Part shown: positions 24,905 through 32,611 of the stretch, in pieces
How the letters are laid out: each line of letters starts with the position of its first letter
Numbering within the stretch: position 1 is the first letter of the stretch
NCBI GenBank assembly: GCA_910584735.1
Contig: CAJUBM010000003.1
Coordinates: 1-41,873, forward strand
Reading direction: 5' to 3'
Length of the DNA stretch: 41,873 nucleotides
DNA from: an uncultured Muribaculaceae bacterium
GTDB taxonomy: Bacteria; Bacteroidota; Bacteroidia; Bacteroidales; Muribaculaceae
Program-made: the position numbers and the translations under genes
The notes under the pieces: model-generated
Told to the model about the DNA's origin: nothing
Databases searched by the model: none
Seen by the model: only the letters and a program-made list of their open reading frames with translations

Positions 24905-25495
24905 TCATCGGGTGAGGACTATGTTCTTTTCCGAAGCTATGCGCCTCATGTTGAGGATGGCGTAGCGCATACGGCCAAGGGCCGTGTTTATGCTCACGCC
25001 CGTAGCCTCGGCAATTTCCTTGAACGACATGTTGCGGTAGAAACGCATTTCGAGTACCTCGCGCTGCGATTCGGGAAGCGACTCCATTATGCGGCGTACA
25101 TCGGTGTGTATCTGCGATGTCACCATTAGATCCTCTATGTTTTCCTCCGAAAGGTCGCGGCGGTTCAGCACGTTTGTGTCGTCTTGGTCGGCCGAGACGG
25201 TGTTCTCGCTCTTCTCCTGCCGGTAATAGTCGATAATCAGGTTGTGAGCTATGCGCATGAGCCACGCCGAGAATTTGCCGGAGTCGGTATATCGACCCTG
25301 ACGTATTGTAGATATAGCCTTTACGAATGTTTCTTGGAAGATATCATCGGCCACGTCCTTGTTCTTTACGACATTTATAATATATGTGAAAATGCGGTCT
25401 TCGTATCTGCGGAGCAGTATGTCGAAAGCCTCGTTGTTGCCATTAGCGTAAGCGGAAACCAACTGTTCGTCGGTCTGCCGGTTGATGTTCTGCAT
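24905..25495 (-). CDS. ECF-family RNA polymerase sigma factor
   Basis: 196 residues. Region 2 (about 25-95) includes RYEDRIFTYIINVVKNKD and FSAWLMRIAHNLIIDYYR. Region 4 (about 130-190) includes LPESQREVLEMRFYRNMSFK and a helix-turn-helix EIAEATGVSINTALGRMR. Two-domain layout and size fit a group 4 (ECF) sigma factor. No anti-sigma gene is adjacent, and the next gene downstream has its own promoter box beyond a terminator. Upstream, TTTG and TACCTTTG with a 20-nt spacer (25637-25668) indicate expression by the primary sigma. The regulon is unknown; control by abundance or an unlinked anti-sigma is an inference. Confidence 0.93.
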   Translation of the reverse strand: MQNINRQTDEQLVSAYANGNNEAFDILLRRYEDRIFTYIINVVKNKDVADDIFQETFVKAISTIRQGRYTDSGKFSAWLMRIAHNLIIDYYRQEKSENTVSADQDDTNVLNRRDLSEENIEDLMVTSQIHTDVRRIMESLPESQREVLEMRFYRNMSFKEIAEATGVSINTALGRMRYAILNMRRIASEKNIVLTR

Positions 25496-25636
25496 TCTTC
25501 GTCAGTAATTTTAAATTAGGTAGAGGTATGGCAATAGGCGTAAATATTGGGTTTTAAGTTGGTGATTGTTGTTTGCTTATTTTACTTTTGTTGTGTCTTT
25601 TCTATGGAAGCAAGTCATTGCTGGCATTTCCAAAGG

Positions 25637-25668
25637 CAAAGGTATGAAATAATCTTTTCCCTGCCAAA
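25637..25668 (-). promoter_or_regulatory. consensus promoter of the ECF sigma gene
   Basis: On the reverse strand TTTG (25665-25668), a 20-nt spacer and TACCTTTG (25637-25644) match the Bacteroidota consensus. The leader is about 140 nt. The rest of the 445-bp interval up to 25940 holds no gene or hairpin that I can support. Confidence 0.7.
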
Positions 25669-25939
25669 TATCTTTTGAATGATTAATTCTTTTTTGCAAA
25701 AAGGAGGGCAATAATAGAGAGCGTTAAGCGTTGTCAACATCCCTTCGTATGCGCTTCACGTATTTTATCTAAAAGATTTGTTAAGGGAGCCGTAGCGTTA
25801 CTTCCCGACATAGTGGTATGGGTGAACTTTCGGGGTGGACCGTTTGTTCCGGGGTTAGGAAAGTTTATGGACGGGTATCCACAATAATGACGGCTTTCGG
25901 GCGTTATATATGTGTTAACCCATTAAACATAGCGTGCCT

Positions 25940-26131
25940 ATGAAAAATGATTTTACTCCATCTATCCCAGCTATGAACCATCATTCCCGCCGCACTCCGC
26001 GCCGTGCAAATTCCGACCAGGGCCTCCATCATCCGCGCCGTTCCACGGTGATGTTTATACGGCAGTTCGCCCGGGCATATAGCTGCACTCCGTCACTCCC
26101 CCCCTCGCTGGGAGCGTTCATAGCCAATTGA
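25940..26131 (+). CDS. 63-residue basic protein with FIRQFARAYS motif
   Basis: The ATG at 25940 (MKNDFTPSIPAMNHH) is preferred over a GTG two codons upstream. The sequence is Arg/His/Ser-rich and then carries TVMFIRQFARAYS and ends GAFIAN. A short (I/L)RQFAR-aromatic motif followed by a small hydrophobic C-terminus is, from memory, recurrent in tiny Bacteroidales proteins, which supports a real gene; I cannot verify this here. It has no signal peptide or TM helix. A good terminator follows at 26161-26204, giving a monocistronic unit just before the rpsF promoter. Function unknown. Confidence 0.55.
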   Translation: MKNDFTPSIPAMNHHSRRTPRRANSDQGLHHPRRSTVMFIRQFARAYSCTPSLPPSLGAFIAN

Positions 26132-26160
26132 CACATTATGTCTTAAGTTTATGAGACATG

Positions 26161-26204
26161 CCGGGACATCCTCGCAATCGAATGGGGTCCCGGTAATTTT
26201 TTTG
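26161..26204 (+). terminator. terminator after the 63-residue ORF
   Basis: CCGGGAC 26161-26167 pairs with GTCCCGG 26187-26193, followed by AATTTTTTT. A textbook intrinsic terminator, which implies a transcript ends here. Confidence 0.85.
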
Positions 26205-26245
26205 TGAATGGAGGGATGGTACGGTGCAAAAAGGGCTGCTTAATG

Positions 26246-26277
26246 TTTTGGTAATTCGGGGAAAATGGGTAACTTTG
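26246..26277 (+). promoter_or_regulatory. consensus promoter of the rpsF operon
   Basis: TTTTG ending at 26250, exactly 19 nt, then TAACTTTG at 26270-26277: the cleanest promoter in the window. The leader before rpsF is about 57 nt. Confidence 0.82.
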
Positions 26278-26340
26278 CACCCGTGAATGTGCAAAAGCGC
26301 ATCGCATGCAATCAACTCATTTAAACACAATAGTTTAGAA

Positions 26341-26712
26341 ATGAACCATTACGAAACCGTTTTCATTTTAACTCCCGTTTTGTCTGACGCCCAGATGAAG
26401 GAAGCGGTAGAAAAGTTCACAAAATTGCTCACCGACAACGGTGCGACAATCGTGAACGAGGAGATCTGGGGCCTGCGCAAGCTCGCTTATCCTATCCAGA
26501 AAAAGTCAACCGGCTTCTACTCGCTCGTAGAGTTTGACGGCGAACCCACTCTGGTGAAGAAACTTGAGACCGCCTTCCGCCGCGATGAGCGCGTAATCCG
26601 TTTCCTGGTGTTCCGCAACGACAAGTATGCCGCTGAATACGCCGCAAAACGCCGCTCACTCCGTGCAAACAAACCTCAAGAAGAAACCGTAGCAGCTAAC
26701 AAGGAAGACTAA
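26341..26712 (+). CDS. rpsF: 30S ribosomal protein S6
   Basis: The ATG at 26341 (MNHYETVFILTPVLSD) is the family start; the frame extends further upstream only through the leader. 123 residues, the Bacteroidota S6 length. It has the typical MNHYETVFIL start, WGLRKLAYPIQKKSTGFYSL in the middle and DERVIRFLVF near 85. S6 pairs with S18 on 16S rRNA. It is the first gene of rpsF-rpsR-rplI, with 8 bp to rpsR. Confidence 0.97.
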   Translation: MNHYETVFILTPVLSDAQMKEAVEKFTKLLTDNGATIVNEEIWGLRKLAYPIQKKSTGFYSLVEFDGEPTLVKKLETAFRRDERVIRFLVFRNDKYAAEYAAKRRSLRANKPQEETVAANKED

Positions 26713-26720
26713 TTCAAACC

Positions 26721-26990
26721 ATGGCACAGACTCAATCTGAAATCCGCTACCTCACTCCCCTGTCGGTAGACGTTAAGAAGAAAAAATATTGCCGTTTCAA
26801 ACGTAGCGGTATCAAATATATCGATTACAAGGATCCCGAGTTCCTCAAGAAGTTCCTCAACGAGCAGGGCAAGATTCTTCCCCGCCGCATCACAGGGACA
26901 TCGCTGAAGTTCCAGCGCCGTGTGGCCCAGGCCGTGAAACGTGCCCGCCATCTGGCCCTCCTTCCTTTCGTGACCGACCTGATGAAATAA
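26721..26990 (+). CDS. rpsR: 30S ribosomal protein S18
   Basis: 89 residues. KKKYCRFKRSGIKYIDYKD and LKKFLNEQGKILPRRITGTS are diagnostic, and the FQRRVAQAVKRARHLALLPF end matches S18. The protein forms the S6-S18 heterodimer in the small subunit. It lies between rpsF (8 bp) and rplI (46 bp). Confidence 0.98.
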   Translation: MAQTQSEIRYLTPLSVDVKKKKYCRFKRSGIKYIDYKDPEFLKKFLNEQGKILPRRITGTSLKFQRRVAQAVKRARHLALLPFVTDLMK

Positions 26991-27036
26991 TCCGCGACCG
27001 GACTGTCCGTTAAACATCACTTTCCGAAACATCGTT

Positions 27037-27480
27037 ATGAAAATTATACTGAAAGAAGATATCCACGGCCTCGGCTACAAGGACGACGTCGTAGAGGTTA
27101 AGGACGGTTATGGCCGTAACTACCTCATCCCCCAGTGCAAGGCCGTTATCGCAAATGCAGCGGCTCTCAAGCAGCTGGCTGAAAACCAGCGTCAGCGCGC
27201 CCATAAGCTGGCCCAGATTAAGGCTGAAGCAGAGGCTGCCGCCGCCGCTCTTGCCGATGTGACACTCACCATCGGCGCCAAGGCTGCTGCCAACGGCACT
27301 ATCTTCGGTTCTGTGAACAATATCCAGATTGCCGAAGCCCTTGAGAAGCTCGGACACAATGTTGACCGCAAGCTGATCTCCCTCAAAGAGACTGTTAAGG
27401 AACTTGGCAAGTACACCGCAAAGGTGAACCTCCACAAAGAAATCACAGTGGAGATTCCTTTCGAGGTTGTTGCCGAATAA
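27037..27480 (+). CDS. rplI: 50S ribosomal protein L9
   Basis: 147 residues. MKIILKEDIHGLGYKDDVVE and GYGRNYLIPQCKAV form the N-terminal rRNA-binding domain. A long helix follows (about 45-75, Ala/Glu-rich), then the C-terminal domain with KAAANGTIFGSV. Last gene of the ribosomal operon, with a terminator 68 bp downstream. Confidence 0.98.
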   Translation: MKIILKEDIHGLGYKDDVVEVKDGYGRNYLIPQCKAVIANAAALKQLAENQRQRAHKLAQIKAEAEAAAAALADVTLTIGAKAAANGTIFGSVNNIQIAEALEKLGHNVDRKLISLKETVKELGKYTAKVNLHKEITVEIPFEVVAE

Positions 27481-27548
27481 TCCTCAAGATATTTCCCAGG
27501 CCCCCCGCAACTTCCCACCCGCTGGGGGGCCATCTATCCCCAACCCCG

Positions 27549-27580
27549 AAAGCCGGTTTGCGTGAGCAAGCCGGCTTTTT
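27549..27580 (+). terminator. terminator of the rpsF-rpsR-rplI operon
   Basis: AAAGCCGGTTTGC 27549-27561 pairs with GCAAGCCGGCTTT 27566-27578 (one G-U) around GTGA and runs into TTTTT. Confidence 0.9.
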
Positions 27581-27591
27581 AGGCAAATTGG

Positions 27592-27679
27592 GTAAGACGG
27601 GTAGGACTTGTAGGACGGGTAAGACTTTGGCAAATTGCTATTGAAGTCTTACCCGTCCTACAAGTCCTACCCGTCTTAC
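27592..27679. repeat. 36-bp perfect hairpin built from GTARGAC heptamers
   Basis: Arms 27592-27627 and 27644-27679 are exact reverse complements with a 16-nt loop. Each arm reads GTAAGAC-GG-GTAGGAC-TT-GTAGGAC-GG-GTAAGAC, four heptamers at 9-nt steps. It lies between convergent rplI and the acyl-CoA ligase gene, and just past a complete terminator, so rplI does not need it for termination. It may terminate the opposite gene, protect mRNA 3' ends, or be a dispersed repeat. Confidence 0.85.
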
Positions 27680-27702
27680 TTCACCAACTCATTGCCCCGC
27701 CG

Positions 27703-29352
27703 CTATCGGTAGAGGAAGCGCCTTATCGAGTGCTTGGGTGTTTTCTCGAATTCATCGCGATGGATTTCTATCGCGGAAACTTTTGAGTAGGAGGGTAACT
27801 GTTTGTTTAGGTCGGGGAGTAGGTTTGTTACGCGTCGGTCGGCCGTCTCTTCCGAGATGCCTTGCTGTCGGGCGATGTCATAGGCCGGATGCACCAGTGC
27901 CACTATCTTTCCGCCGCGTTCCAACACCACGGATTCCGCAACTAAGGGGAGGTTGTTGAGCTTGGCTTCGATTTCCTCGGGATAGATGTTTTGTCCAGAG
28001 GGGCCGAGGATCATATTCTTGTCACGTCCGCGTATATATAGGTAGCCGTCGTTGTCAATAGTGCATATATCCCCGGTGCGTAACCGACCGTCGGGGGATA
28101 ACGCCTCGCGGGTAGCCTCAGGATTCTTGTAATATCCCATCATCACGTTCGGCCCCTTTACGGAAAGTACTCCCGGCACATCGTGGGGATTGTCGGATGC
28201 TATGCTGGCCTCCATTCCGTCGCATAGACGTCCGCATGAATGTGGGCGTTGCGTCTCCCACCATTCGTAGGTAATCAGCGGTGCACATTCGGTCATGCCG
28301 TAGCCGATGGTGAATGGGAAATGAATTTTGCGCAGGAAAGTCTCCACTTCGTCAGACACGGAGGCGCCTCCGAGGATAAGCTGCCTTATATTCCCGCCGA
28401 AAGCATCGATGAGCCTGTCTCGCACCTTGTTGTAGATTCTGTGTCTGGTGAACGGTATTGCGAGCAGCAGCCGCACTACGGGTTTCTTCAGTGTAGGGAA
28501 GATGCGTGTCTTCACTATTTTCTCCACTACCAACGGGACGGTTATAACCAGCTTGGGCCTGGTCTCGGCGAAGGCCTGCAATACGATCTTAGGTGACGGG
28601 ACGCGCCCTAAGAAGGATATATGGCATCCACGGCATAGCGGGAAGAGGAGCTCAAACACAAGACCGTACATATGTGCCAGCGGCAGCATTGACAGCATGG
28701 AGTCACCTGGTGCGAGAAAGTCTATCTTCGAAAGTGCGAAAGCTACATTGCTCCAGATATTGAGGTAGCTGAGCATCACACCCTTTGGGTTGCCTGATGA
28801 GCCGGAGGTATAGTTGATGAGCGCGAGGGAGTTCATTGCCACATCGGTATATTCCACGTCCGCAGGTTGGAAGCCGCCTGGATATGCCTTGGCGAATGTC
28901 GCGGGAAGGTCGTTTATGACGGTCTCAAGTTTCTTGTTGCGGGAGAACGGCAGGGCGTAGTCCCCCATGAGAATCACAGCCTGGAGGCCGGGCATACGGT
29001 CTGTGTCGAGATTGTCGGCGATGGATTTTTCCGTGAAGAGGATTCGTGCCTCGGAGTGGTTGGTCAGATGCTCTATCTGGTCGGGATGGAATTCGTGCAG
29101 CAACGGCACGGGTACCGCGCCGTAGGTAAGCGTGGCAAGGAATGTAGTTGCCCAGGCGGTGGAGTTTTTCGCGCATAGCGCTATCTTCTCCCCCTGCTTT
29201 ATCCCGGCGGCCTTATATAGGAGATGTATCTCGGCTATGCGTTGTCCGAGTTGCGAATAGGTGGTGGTTCCGCCTTTGAAATCGGATAGTGCCGGCACCT
29301 GCCAGTTCTTTCTTATGGATTGGCCTATAGCCTCAAGCAGTTTATTCTTCAT
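27703..29352 (-). CDS. AMP-binding acyl-CoA synthetase (long-chain fatty acid ligase-like)
   Basis: 549 residues. The P-loop-like motif YTSGSSGNPKGVMLSY lies near 178-192; GYGMTECAPLITYEW and YLYIRGRDKNMI are the A5 and A7-A8 motifs of ANL enzymes. The C-terminal lysine region PKHSIRRFLYR fits A10. It activates a carboxylate with ATP to an acyl-adenylate and transfers it to CoA; the long-chain preference is by family resemblance. No signal peptide; it would act at the cytosolic membrane face. It converges on rplI and stands divergent from the TlpA-like gene. A long perfect hairpin lies 23 bp past its stop. Confidence 0.9.
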   Translation of the reverse strand: MKNKLLEAIGQSIRKNWQVPALSDFKGGTTTYSQLGQRIAEIHLLYKAAGIKQGEKIALCAKNSTAWATTFLATLTYGAVPVPLLHEFHPDQIEHLTNHSEARILFTEKSIADNLDTDRMPGLQAVILMGDYALPFSRNKKLETVINDLPATFAKAYPGGFQPADVEYTDVAMNSLALINYTSGSSGNPKGVMLSYLNIWSNVAFALSKIDFLAPGDSMLSMLPLAHMYGLVFELLFPLCRGCHISFLGRVPSPKIVLQAFAETRPKLVITVPLVVEKIVKTRIFPTLKKPVVRLLLAIPFTRHRIYNKVRDRLIDAFGGNIRQLILGGASVSDEVETFLRKIHFPFTIGYGMTECAPLITYEWWETQRPHSCGRLCDGMEASIASDNPHDVPGVLSVKGPNVMMGYYKNPEATREALSPDGRLRTGDICTIDNDGYLYIRGRDKNMILGPSGQNIYPEEIEAKLNNLPLVAESVVLERGGKIVALVHPAYDIARQQGISEETADRRVTNLLPDLNKQLPSYSKVSAIEIHRDEFEKTPKHSIRRFLYR

Positions 29353-29530
29353 GATTTATGAACGTTTTTTCGTTGCCGGTGGTTGAAATGACAAAAATAA
29401 TTCTTTACTTTGCCAAATAAAGCTCACCGTACAGTTGCCGGATTCATAAAAAGGAATCTTTTCCGCATTAACGGCGGCTGTTTGCGAGTTGATTTGCAAA
29501 ATTAAGAAAAAACTGAAATATCTAAACCTT

Positions 29531-30556
29531 ATGAAGATTAAATTCTTTCTGATGTGTGCCGTTGCGGCGCTTACAGCGTGTGCAGGGGCCTCCGCTTCGG
29601 ACGGCTATCGGCTGACTGTGCCGCTGACGCCCGATGATGACGATGCCACGGTGTTCCTTGTGAATTATGACAACGGGCAGAAAATCGATTCTGTCACTGT
29701 GGTGGATGCCAAGGCGGTTTTCACCGGCAGGGTGGATGCCCCGGTAATGGCGCGCCTTGCTATGGACGGCCAGCGTATGGGTTCGCTGATTCTTGAAAAT
29801 GCCGAGATGGTTGTCGACCCCGCGAAAGGTGTGTCGTCACCGCTCAACGACAAGCTCATGGCCATACAGGGCGAGCTTGCCGGGATAGTGCAGCAGTTCC
29901 GCGCACTTCCCGATGATTCCACGTCTGTGGCAAAAGGAAAGGAGCTTGAGGCGCGATATAATGCCGTGGTCGAGAAGGCTATCGCTGACAATGCCGACAC
30001 CCCTGTGGGATATGTATTCTTTATGAACAAGGCTTACGAGTACTCCCTGCCTGAACTCCAGGCGGCTCTTGAGAAATATCCTTCGTTCAAGCAGTATGAC
30101 CGCGTAAAGAAACTCATCGTGGCCGCAGAGAACAAAGCTCGCACCCAGCCGGGCAATAAGTTCGTTGATTTCGAGATTGCCAACGACTCCACCGTTCAGA
30201 GGCTTTCCGACTACGTGGGCAAAGGGAAATATGTGCTGGTCGACTTCTGGGCTTCATGGTGCGGTCCTTGCATACGTGAGACAAAGGTTATAAAGGAGAT
30301 TCTCGAGGAGTACGGTCCCAAGGGACTGGAAGTTCTCGGCGTGGCCGTATGGGACGAGCCTGAGAATACGAAAGAGGCTGTTGAGCGCCACCAGCTTCCA
30401 TGGCCGCAGATTCTCAATGCACAGTCGGTGCCTACCGATCTCTATGGCATATCGGGAATTCCCTGCATAATCCTTTTCGCTCCTGACGGCACAATCGTAT
30501 CCCGCGACAAGCAGGACGCCGAACTAAAGGCCGATGTTGCCAAAGTTTTCGACTGA
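29531..30556 (+). CDS. TlpA/ResA-like thioredoxin lipoprotein with DUF4369-like N-domain
   Basis: The ATG at 29531 (MKIKFFLMCAVAALTAC) is chosen because it gives a lipoprotein signal with LTAC and Cys17; the frame upstream is leader. 341 residues. The N-terminal part (about 25-130) has the DUF4369-like beta pattern KIDSVTVVDAKAVFTGRVDA. The C-terminal thioredoxin domain has WASWCGPC at 240-247 and the cis-Pro strand GISGIPCIILFAPDG. It is an envelope-anchored thiol-disulfide reductase, for example for cytochrome maturation or oxidised protein repair. A strong hairpin follows at 30586-30637. The gene stands alone. Confidence 0.9.
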   Translation: MKIKFFLMCAVAALTACAGASASDGYRLTVPLTPDDDDATVFLVNYDNGQKIDSVTVVDAKAVFTGRVDAPVMARLAMDGQRMGSLILENAEMVVDPAKGVSSPLNDKLMAIQGELAGIVQQFRALPDDSTSVAKGKELEARYNAVVEKAIADNADTPVGYVFFMNKAYEYSLPELQAALEKYPSFKQYDRVKKLIVAAENKARTQPGNKFVDFEIANDSTVQRLSDYVGKGKYVLVDFWASWCGPCIRETKVIKEILEEYGPKGLEVLGVAVWDEPENTKEAVERHQLPWPQILNAQSVPTDLYGISGIPCIILFAPDGTIVSRDKQDAELKADVAKVFD

Positions 30557-30585
30557 ACAGGCTGTATAGGCCGATAGAGTTTATG

Positions 30586-30637
30586 TGCAGAATCCGGATG
30601 CAGCCCGTATAGGGTCCTTTCGCATCCGGATTCTGCA
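30586..30637 (+). terminator. terminator after the thioredoxin lipoprotein gene
   Basis: 16-bp perfect arms 30586-30601 and 30622-30637 with a 20-nt loop, followed by TTTGATTTG. Confidence 0.8.
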
Positions 30638-30642
30638 TTTGA

Positions 30643-30674
30643 TTTGTCAGGATGGTTGAAAATTTGTAATTTTG
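30643..30674 (+). promoter_or_regulatory. consensus promoter of typA
   Basis: TTTG 30643-30646, a 20-nt spacer and TAATTTTG 30667-30674. The leader to the ATG at 30755 is about 75 nt. Confidence 0.72.
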
Positions 30675-30754
30675 CGGTTTAAAAGCAGAGAACTGAAACA
30701 AAGGCTCCCCAGGGGCCACACAGAGGCCGTAACGGTCTTATAATTATTTTATTC

Positions 30755-32554
30755 ATGCAGAACATCCGCAATATAGCCATTATCGCACACGTGGATCACG
30801 GAAAGACCACGCTTGTGGATAAAATGCTACTGGCCGGCCACCTCTTTCGTGAGAATCAGAATGCCGGAGAGCTTATTCTTGACAATAACGACCTTGAACG
30901 TGAGCGAGGTATAACGATTTTGTCAAAGAACGTGTCGATAAACTATAAGGACACCAAGATAAATATTATTGACACTCCGGGACACGCCGACTTCGGCGGG
31001 GAGGTGGAGCGTGTGCTCAACATGGCGGACGGCTGCCTGCTGTTGGTCGATGCCTTCGAAGGCCCTATGCCGCAGACCCGCTTCGTGTTACAGAAAGCAA
31101 TCCAGATAGGTCTTAAGCCTGTGGTTGTTATAAATAAGGTGGATAAACCCAACTGCCGCCCGGACGAGGTGCAGGAGATGGTGTTCGACCTGATGTTTAA
31201 TCTTGAGGCCACCGAGGACCAGCTTGACTTCCCTACGATATTCGGCTCGGCAAAGAACGGATGGATGTCTACCGACTGGCAGAAACCTACGGACAACATC
31301 GTGCCGCTGCTTGATGCCATTATAAAGTATATACCTGCGCCGGAGACACACGAAGGCGACCCGCAGATGCTTATCACATCGCTTGATTTTTCAAGCTATG
31401 TAGGACGAATCGCCGTAGGACGCGTACGCCGTGGCACACTCCGCGAAGGTATGGAAATCGGGCTTTGCAAACGAGACGGCTCGGTGGTACGCCAGAAAAT
31501 CAAGGAACTGCACACATTCGAAGGCATGGGGCGCAAACGCGTACAGGAGGTGTCATCAGGGGATATATGCGCCCTCGTAGGTCTTGAAAACTTTGAGATT
31601 GGCGACACTGTGACTCTCTTCGACAACCCCGAGCCGCTGCCGCGTATAGCCATCGACGAGCCTACTATGTCGATGACATTCACAATAAACGACTCTCCGT
31701 TCTTCGGTCGCGACGGCAAATATGTCACTTCGAGGCATATCCACGAGCGTCTCATACGTGAGCTTGACCGAAACCTGGCCCTGCGTGTTGAGAAAGGTGT
31801 CGACGAGGATAAATGGACCGTGTTCGGACGCGGTGTGCTGCATCTGTCGGTACTTATTGAGACTATGCGCCGCGAAGGGTATGAGTTGCAGGTCGGACAG
31901 CCGCAGGTTATCATAAAGGAGATTGATGGGCGCAAATGCGAGCCTGTGGAAATGCTCACTATAAATGTCACCGAGGAGTATGCTTCCAAGATGATTGATA
32001 TGGTGACACGGCGCAAGGGAGACCTGGTATCTATGACCACGCAGAACGACCGTGTGCACATGGAGTTCGTAATCCCGTCACGCGGTATAATCGGACTGCG
32101 CAACAATGTGCTTACGGGTTCCGCCGGGGAAGCAATCATGGCACACCGTTTCTTGGAATACCAGCCCTGGAAGGGTGATATAGAGCGGCGTACGAACGGC
32201 TCGCTCATAGCCATGGAGGCCGGTACGGCTTATGCCTACGCCATAGACAAGCTCCAGGACCGGGGACGTTTCTTCATCTTCCCCCAGGAAGAGGTTTATG
32301 CCGGCCAGGTTGTGGGCGAGTCTTCCAAGGATAAGGACATTGTGATAAACGTGACCAAGTCAAAGAAACTTACCAATGTGCGCGCTTCCGGCACGGACGA
32401 GAAAGCTAAGATTGTCCCCCCGGTGGTGTTCAGCCTTGAAGAGGCGTTGGAATATATCAAGGAGGACGAGTATGTGGAAGTAACCCCCAACCATATCCGC
32501 ATACGCAAGATTATCCTTGACGAACTTGAGCGCAAACGTGCAAACCGCGATTAA
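30755..32554 (+). CDS. typA: translational GTPase TypA/BipA
   Basis: 599 residues, normal for TypA. G1 AHVDHGKTTL, switch I RERGITI, G3 DTPGHADFGGEVER and G4 NKVDK are intact. The EF-Tu-like domain II and EF-G-like domains III and V follow, and the C-terminal TypA-specific part contains VRASGTDEKAKIVPP and ALEYIKEDEYVEVTP. It binds the ribosome and is linked to assembly and stress growth. It has its own promoter and is followed after 57 bp by hisS on the same strand. Confidence 0.97.
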   Translation: MQNIRNIAIIAHVDHGKTTLVDKMLLAGHLFRENQNAGELILDNNDLERERGITILSKNVSINYKDTKINIIDTPGHADFGGEVERVLNMADGCLLLVDAFEGPMPQTRFVLQKAIQIGLKPVVVINKVDKPNCRPDEVQEMVFDLMFNLEATEDQLDFPTIFGSAKNGWMSTDWQKPTDNIVPLLDAIIKYIPAPETHEGDPQMLITSLDFSSYVGRIAVGRVRRGTLREGMEIGLCKRDGSVVRQKIKELHTFEGMGRKRVQEVSSGDICALVGLENFEIGDTVTLFDNPEPLPRIAIDEPTMSMTFTINDSPFFGRDGKYVTSRHIHERLIRELDRNLALRVEKGVDEDKWTVFGRGVLHLSVLIETMRREGYELQVGQPQVIIKEIDGRKCEPVEMLTINVTEEYASKMIDMVTRRKGDLVSMTTQNDRVHMEFVIPSRGIIGLRNNVLTGSAGEAIMAHRFLEYQPWKGDIERRTNGSLIAMEAGTAYAYAIDKLQDRGRFFIFPQEEVYAGQVVGESSKDKDIVINVTKSKKLTNVRASGTDEKAKIVPPVVFSLEEALEYIKEDEYVEVTPNHIRIRKIILDELERKRANRD

Positions 32555-32611
32555 CCGTCCTATTCTTTCATAAAGCACCCATTAATTGTCAACACATAAC
32601 ACCCCGATGAT

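Noticed and set aside
26278..26340. S6:S18-binding leader motif before rpsF
   Set aside because: The leader is only about 57 nt and I could not find the expected paired element with its CCG bulge.
27481..27702. CRISPR-like array from the GTARGAC repeats
   Set aside because: Units are 7 bp with 2-bp gaps, and the whole forms one inverted repeat; there are no spacers or cas genes.
31396..32214. 272-codon antisense ORF within typA
   Set aside because: It is the reverse-strand shadow of a perfectly conserved GTPase gene; composition is Arg/Ser/Pro-rich with no domain and no promoter.
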